Under the pieces are notes generated by a model, which saw only the letters and a list, made by a program, of their open reading frames with translations, was not told the DNA's origin and searched no databases. The translations under genes and the position numbers were made by a program. From RYN-124 sp033851845 (lineage in GTDB: Bacteria; Actinomycetota; Actinomycetes; Mycobacteriales; SCTD01), in the NCBI GenBank assembly GCA_033851845.1, contig JAWWOH010000119.1, positions 1-64,000 of the forward strand: 64,000 bases of DNA, written 5' to 3'. Below are positions 61,179 to 64,000 of this stretch, in pieces. Each line of letters starts with the position of its first letter. Position 1 is the stretch's first letter.

Positions 61179-62030
61179 GTGCCGACGTTCGCGTCGTACG
61201 ACGGCACGAAGCTCTCGTACGCCGTGGTCGGCGCCGGCCCGCCCCTCCTGTGTCTGCCGGGCGGACCAGGCCGGGCGGCGGCGTATCTCGAGGACCTCGG
61301 CGGCCTGGCCGCCGACCGTACCCTCGTGCTCCTGGACGCCCGGGCCACGGGCCGGAGCGAGGTGCCGCCCGACCCCGCGACGCTCCGCTTCGACCGGCTC
61401 GCCGACGACGTCGAGGCTCTGCGTGCGCATCTCCAGCTCGAGCAGGCGGACGTCCTCGCGCATTCGGCGGGCACCGTCGTCGCGCAAGCATGGGCGGCGG
61501 CTCACCCGGAGCAGGTCTCGTCGCTGGTCCTGGTCACGCCCAGCGGCTGGCTGCAGCGCAGTGACCTGACCGACGTGCGGGAGATCATGGCGACTCGAGC
61601 CGGTGAGCCCTGGTACGCCGACGCCCGGGAGGCACTCGACGCGTTGGAGCACGCACCGCCGGCCATGCAGCAGCAGCTGTTCCGCGCCGTGCGACCCTTC
61701 ATGTACGGCAGGTGGGACGAACGCATGCAGGCCCATGCGGCGACCGCCGACTCACAGACGAGCAAGCGCGCGGAGCTCGGCTTCCGGCCGGCGCACGAGG
61801 AGGATGTCGACGTCCCTGCGCTGCTCGCCGGGCTCCAGGCCGTCCGCGCGCCCGTGCTCGTCGTCGGCGGTGAGCGGGACGCGCTCACCGGAGTCGCGGC
61901 TGTCCACGCCGTCGCGGCGTCGTTCCCGACGGCGCGCGCCGCCGTCGTACCGGGCGCCGGGCACTTCCCGTGGGTCGACGAGCCGGGCGCGTTCGCCGAA
62001 CTCGTTCGCGCCTTCCTGGCGAGCGTGTAG
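61179..62030 (+). CDS. Alpha/beta hydrolase (proline-iminopeptidase-like)
   Basis: A 283-residue hydrolase. The HGGPG oxyanion motif of prolyl aminopeptidases appears as CLPGGPGRAAAY, the nucleophile is in VLAHSAGTVVAQAW (Ser near residue 97), the Asp in VVGGERDALTG, and the His in GAGHFPWVDEP. Substrate not certain; it lacks the cap-domain residues I would need to call a peptidase. GTG 61179 five bases after the serA stop, so possibly co-transcribed. Its stop codon overlaps the -10 box of the leuA leader. Confidence 0.85.
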   Translation: MPTFASYDGTKLSYAVVGAGPPLLCLPGGPGRAAAYLEDLGGLAADRTLVLLDARATGRSEVPPDPATLRFDRLADDVEALRAHLQLEQADVLAHSAGTVVAQAWAAAHPEQVSSLVLVTPSGWLQRSDLTDVREIMATRAGEPWYADAREALDALEHAPPAMQQQLFRAVRPFMYGRWDERMQAHAATADSQTSKRAELGFRPAHEEDVDVPALLAGLQAVRAPVLVVGGERDALTGVAAVHAVAASFPTARAAVVPGAGHFPWVDEPGAFAELVRAFLASV

Positions 62031-62033
62031 CGT
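62028..62033 (+). promoter_or_regulatory. -10 box of the leuA leader
   Basis: TAGCGT, overlapping the TAG stop of the hydrolase gene, puts +1 at 62040, one base before the GTG of the leader peptide. No strong -35 box is seen. Confidence 0.5.
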
Positions 62034-62040
62034 CCGGGTC

Positions 62041-62085
62041 GTGACGAGCGCGCGCCTGCTGCTTAGCGGCCGCGACGGGGTCTGA
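62041..62085 (+). CDS. leuA leader peptide (attenuation)
   Basis: A 14-codon frame MTSARLLLSGRDGV with three consecutive Leu codons (CTG CTG CTT), starting one base after the predicted transcription start and ending 66 bases before the leuA GTG. This is the arrangement of leu leaders in other bacteria. GGCCGGC (62090-62096) can pair with GCTGGCC (62117-62123) with one G-U, but no T-run follows, so read-through may be controlled by translation or Rho instead of an intrinsic terminator. Confidence 0.7.
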   Translation: MTSARLLLSGRDGV

Positions 62086-62151
62086 GCCAGGCCGGCTCCC
62101 CGCCGCGGGATCTCGTGCTGGCCGTCACCCCACCATCCGACGGAGTCCGCC

Positions 62152-63846
62152 GTGACTGTCCCCCAATCCATGCCCTTCCACCGCTACGCCGCGTTCCCGC
62201 CCATCGACCTGCCGGATCGCACCTGGCCGACCCGCGTTCTCGACAAGGCACCGCTCTGGTGCAGCGTCGACCTGCGCGACGGCAACCAGGCGCTGATCGA
62301 CCCGATGGACAGCGCCCGCAAGCTCGAGATGTTCGCCCTGCTCGTGCGCCTCGGTTACAAGGAGATCGAGGTCGGTTTCCCGGCGGCGAGCTCGACCGAC
62401 TTCGACTTCATCCGCACGCTGGTCACCGACGACCTGGTGCCCGATGACGTCACGATCCAGGTGCTGACGCAGGCGCGCGAGGAGCTCATCGAGCGTACCG
62501 TGCAGTCGCTCGTCGGGTTCCGCGGCGCCGCGCTCATCCACCTCTACAACTCCACGTCGACGTTGCAGCGACGGGTCGTCTTCGGCCTGGACCGGGACGG
62601 CGTCAAGGACATCGCGGTGCAGGGCGCCCACTGGTGCAAGAAGTACGCCGAGCAGCTGCTGCCCGACACGGACGTCCGCTGGCAGTACTCGCCGGAGTCG
62701 TTCACCGGCACCGAGCTCGACTACGCCGTCGAGGTCTGCGAAGCGGTGATGGACGTCTGGGAGCCAAGTCACGAGCGGCCGGTCGTCCTCAACTTGCCCG
62801 CCACCGTGGAGATGTCGACGCCCAACATCTACGCCGACCAGATCGAGTGGTTCGGCCGCGCCCTCGGTGCGCGCCGCAGCAGCGTCATCCTCAGTTTGCA
62901 CCCGCACAACGACCGCGGCACCGCAGTGGCCGCCGCAGAGCTCGGTGTGCAGGCCGGTGCGGACCGCGTTGAGGGATGCCTGTTCGGCAACGGCGAGCGC
63001 ACCGGCAACGTCTGCCTGGTGACCCTGGCGCTCAACCTGTTCAGCCAGGGCATCGACCCGCTCATCGACTTCTCCGACATCGACGAGGTACGGCGCACCG
63101 TCGAGCACTGCAACCAGCTCCCCGTGCATCCGCGTCATCCGTACGGCGGCGACCTCGTCTACACGGCGTTCTCCGGCTCGCACCAGGACGCCATCAAGAA
63201 GGGCTTCGAGGCGCTCGAGCGCGACGCAGCCGATGCCGGCGTACCCGTCCGTGACTTCGCATGGGGCGTGCCGTACCTGCCCATCGACCCGCTCGACGTG
63301 GGCCGCTCCTATGAGGCGGTCATCCGGGTCAACTCGCAGTCCGGCAAGGGCGGCGTCGCCTACGTGCTGAAGAACGAGCACCGGCTCGACCTGCCGCGTC
63401 GGATGCAGATCGAGTTCTCCCGGGTGGTGCAGGAGCTCGCCGACGTCGGCGGCGGCGAGATCGCGCCGGCGAAGATCTGGCAGCTGTTCCGCTCGACCTA
63501 CCTCGACGCCGAGACGCCGCTCGAGCTGGTGTCCTACACCAGCGCATCCGGGGAGGTCGACGTCGTCGACGCGGTCGTGCGCTGGGCGGGTGAGACGCGC
63601 ACCGTCCGCGGTGAGGGCAACGGTCCCATCGCCGCCTTCGTCCACGCGCTGGCGCAGCTCGACGTCGACGCGAGGGTGCTCGACTACGCGGAGCACGCCA
63701 CCGGGGCCGGCGAGGAGGCCCAGGCGGCGTCGTACCTCGAGGTGGCGGTCGACGGACGCGTGCTCTGGGGCTGCGGCGTGCACCCGAGCATCGTGACGGC
63801 GTCGCTGCGGGCCATCGTGAGCGCGGTCAACCGGGCGCGCGCATGA
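62152..63846 (+). CDS. leuA: 2-isopropylmalate synthase (long actinobacterial form)
   Basis: A 564-residue enzyme that condenses acetyl-CoA with 2-ketoisovalerate, first step of leucine synthesis. Metal and substrate motifs: SVDLRDGNQALIDPMD near the N-terminus and LHPHNDRGTAVA later. The C-terminal regulatory domain (about 430-560) is the leucine-binding part. GTG 62152 with GGAG (62142-62145) 6 nt upstream. Stop overlaps the leuB ATG. Expression probably leader-controlled. Confidence 0.97.
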   Translation: MTVPQSMPFHRYAAFPPIDLPDRTWPTRVLDKAPLWCSVDLRDGNQALIDPMDSARKLEMFALLVRLGYKEIEVGFPAASSTDFDFIRTLVTDDLVPDDVTIQVLTQAREELIERTVQSLVGFRGAALIHLYNSTSTLQRRVVFGLDRDGVKDIAVQGAHWCKKYAEQLLPDTDVRWQYSPESFTGTELDYAVEVCEAVMDVWEPSHERPVVLNLPATVEMSTPNIYADQIEWFGRALGARRSSVILSLHPHNDRGTAVAAAELGVQAGADRVEGCLFGNGERTGNVCLVTLALNLFSQGIDPLIDFSDIDEVRRTVEHCNQLPVHPRHPYGGDLVYTAFSGSHQDAIKKGFEALERDAADAGVPVRDFAWGVPYLPIDPLDVGRSYEAVIRVNSQSGKGGVAYVLKNEHRLDLPRRMQIEFSRVVQELADVGGGEIAPAKIWQLFRSTYLDAETPLELVSYTSASGEVDVVDAVVRWAGETRTVRGEGNGPIAAFVHALAQLDVDARVLDYAEHATGAGEEAQAASYLEVAVDGRVLWGCGVHPSIVTASLRAIVSAVNRARA

Positions 63847-64000
63847 GGCTGGCGGTCATCCCGGGCGACGGCATCGGGCCGGAGGTCGTCGCCGAGGGCT
63901 TGAAGGTGCTCGACGCCGTGCTGCCCGGAGTCGAGACGACGCACTACGACCTCGGAGCTGCGGCGTACCACCGCACGGGTGAGGCGCTGCCCGACAGCGT
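63843..64000 (+). CDS. leuB: 3-isopropylmalate dehydrogenase, N-terminus only
   Basis: The first 52 codons of an isopropylmalate/isocitrate dehydrogenase family enzyme: RLAVIPGDGIGPEV, then EGLKVLDAVLPGVE and TTHYDLGAAAYHRTGE. The AYHRTGEALP stretch is the leuB type. ATG overlaps the leuA stop (ATGA). The gene runs past the right edge. Confidence 0.93.
   Translation, partial: MRLAVIPGDGIGPEVVAEGLKVLDAVLPGVETTHYDLGAAAYHRTGEALPDS

Noticed and set aside
62101..62116. A 16-bp match (CGCCGCGGGATCTCGT) between the leuA leader region and the left 57-bp repeat (37463-37478)
   Set aside because: Neither the 11-bp inverted ends nor the flanks of the repeat are present, and the right-hand copy of the repeat does not share this stretch exactly. 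Chance similarity in GC-rich DNA is the simplest view.

Overview
The window is a stretch of chromosome from a high-GC actinobacterium. G or C fills nearly every third codon position, GTG and TTG starts are common, genes are packed with 1-4 nt overlaps, and the gene content is typical of the group: the complete GlgE alpha-glucan pathway, cobalamin-dependent acyl-CoA metabolism, GatCAB, NAD-dependent ligase and a long-form SerA. The order epimerase-thiolase-MeaB-icmA, thioredoxin/TPR protein, glgB-mak-treS-glgE/glgP, glgX, desulfurase-mnmA-metE-like-ligA, gatCA-gatB, ilvBNC-serA-leu resembles, from memory, the Streptomyces core chromosome, but nothing here fixes the genus. I see no prophage, IS element, CRISPR array, rRNA or tRNA. 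No gene-free gap exceeds about 220 bases.

Layout. 0-6 kb: methylmalonyl-CoA epimerase, acetyl-CoA acetyltransferase, a MeaB-type GTPase, two membrane proteins and an acyl-CoA mutase large subunit whose substrate residues (F80, Q198) indicate isobutyryl-CoA mutase. 6-16 kb: secreted proteins (alpha/beta hydrolase, sedolisin, Asp-box propeller protein, small secreted protein) mixed with a YceH-type protein, a thioredoxin/TPR protein, a serine hydrolase and an acyl-CoA ligase. 16-32.5 kb: carbon storage. glgE-treS-mak-glgB lie in one operon, with a four-gene signalling cassette (two histidine kinases, two single-domain receivers, no output domain) directly upstream on the same strand; glgP is divergent and glgX is convergent to glgP. 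32.5-43 kb: an alpha/beta hydrolase and an acidic protein upstream of glgX, enoyl-CoA hydratase plus GNAT, etfBA, a VSR/DUF559-like nuclease gene bracketed by two 57-bp palindromic repeats, an SDR divergent from a PaaK-like ligase, and cysteine desulfurase plus mnmA. 43-52 kb: a histone-H1-tail-like protein coupled to a MetE-like protein, ligA, an ACT protein, a secreted protein, gatC-gatA-VOC-gatB and a YihY membrane protein. 53-64 kb: amino acid biosynthesis with ilvBNC, a secreted metalloprotease, serA, an alpha/beta hydrolase, leuA and the start of leuB.

Regulation visible in the sequence. ilvBNC is preceded by a short reading frame (MSQLIVVS) and a strong intrinsic terminator, a textbook branched-chain attenuator. 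leuA is preceded by a second short frame (MTSARLLLSGRDGV) with three consecutive Leu codons but no obvious terminator. Many first genes of operons have a TAnnnT -10 box ending six bases before the start codon, which predicts leaderless mRNAs. Several divergent gene pairs have overlapping or closely apposed -10 boxes.
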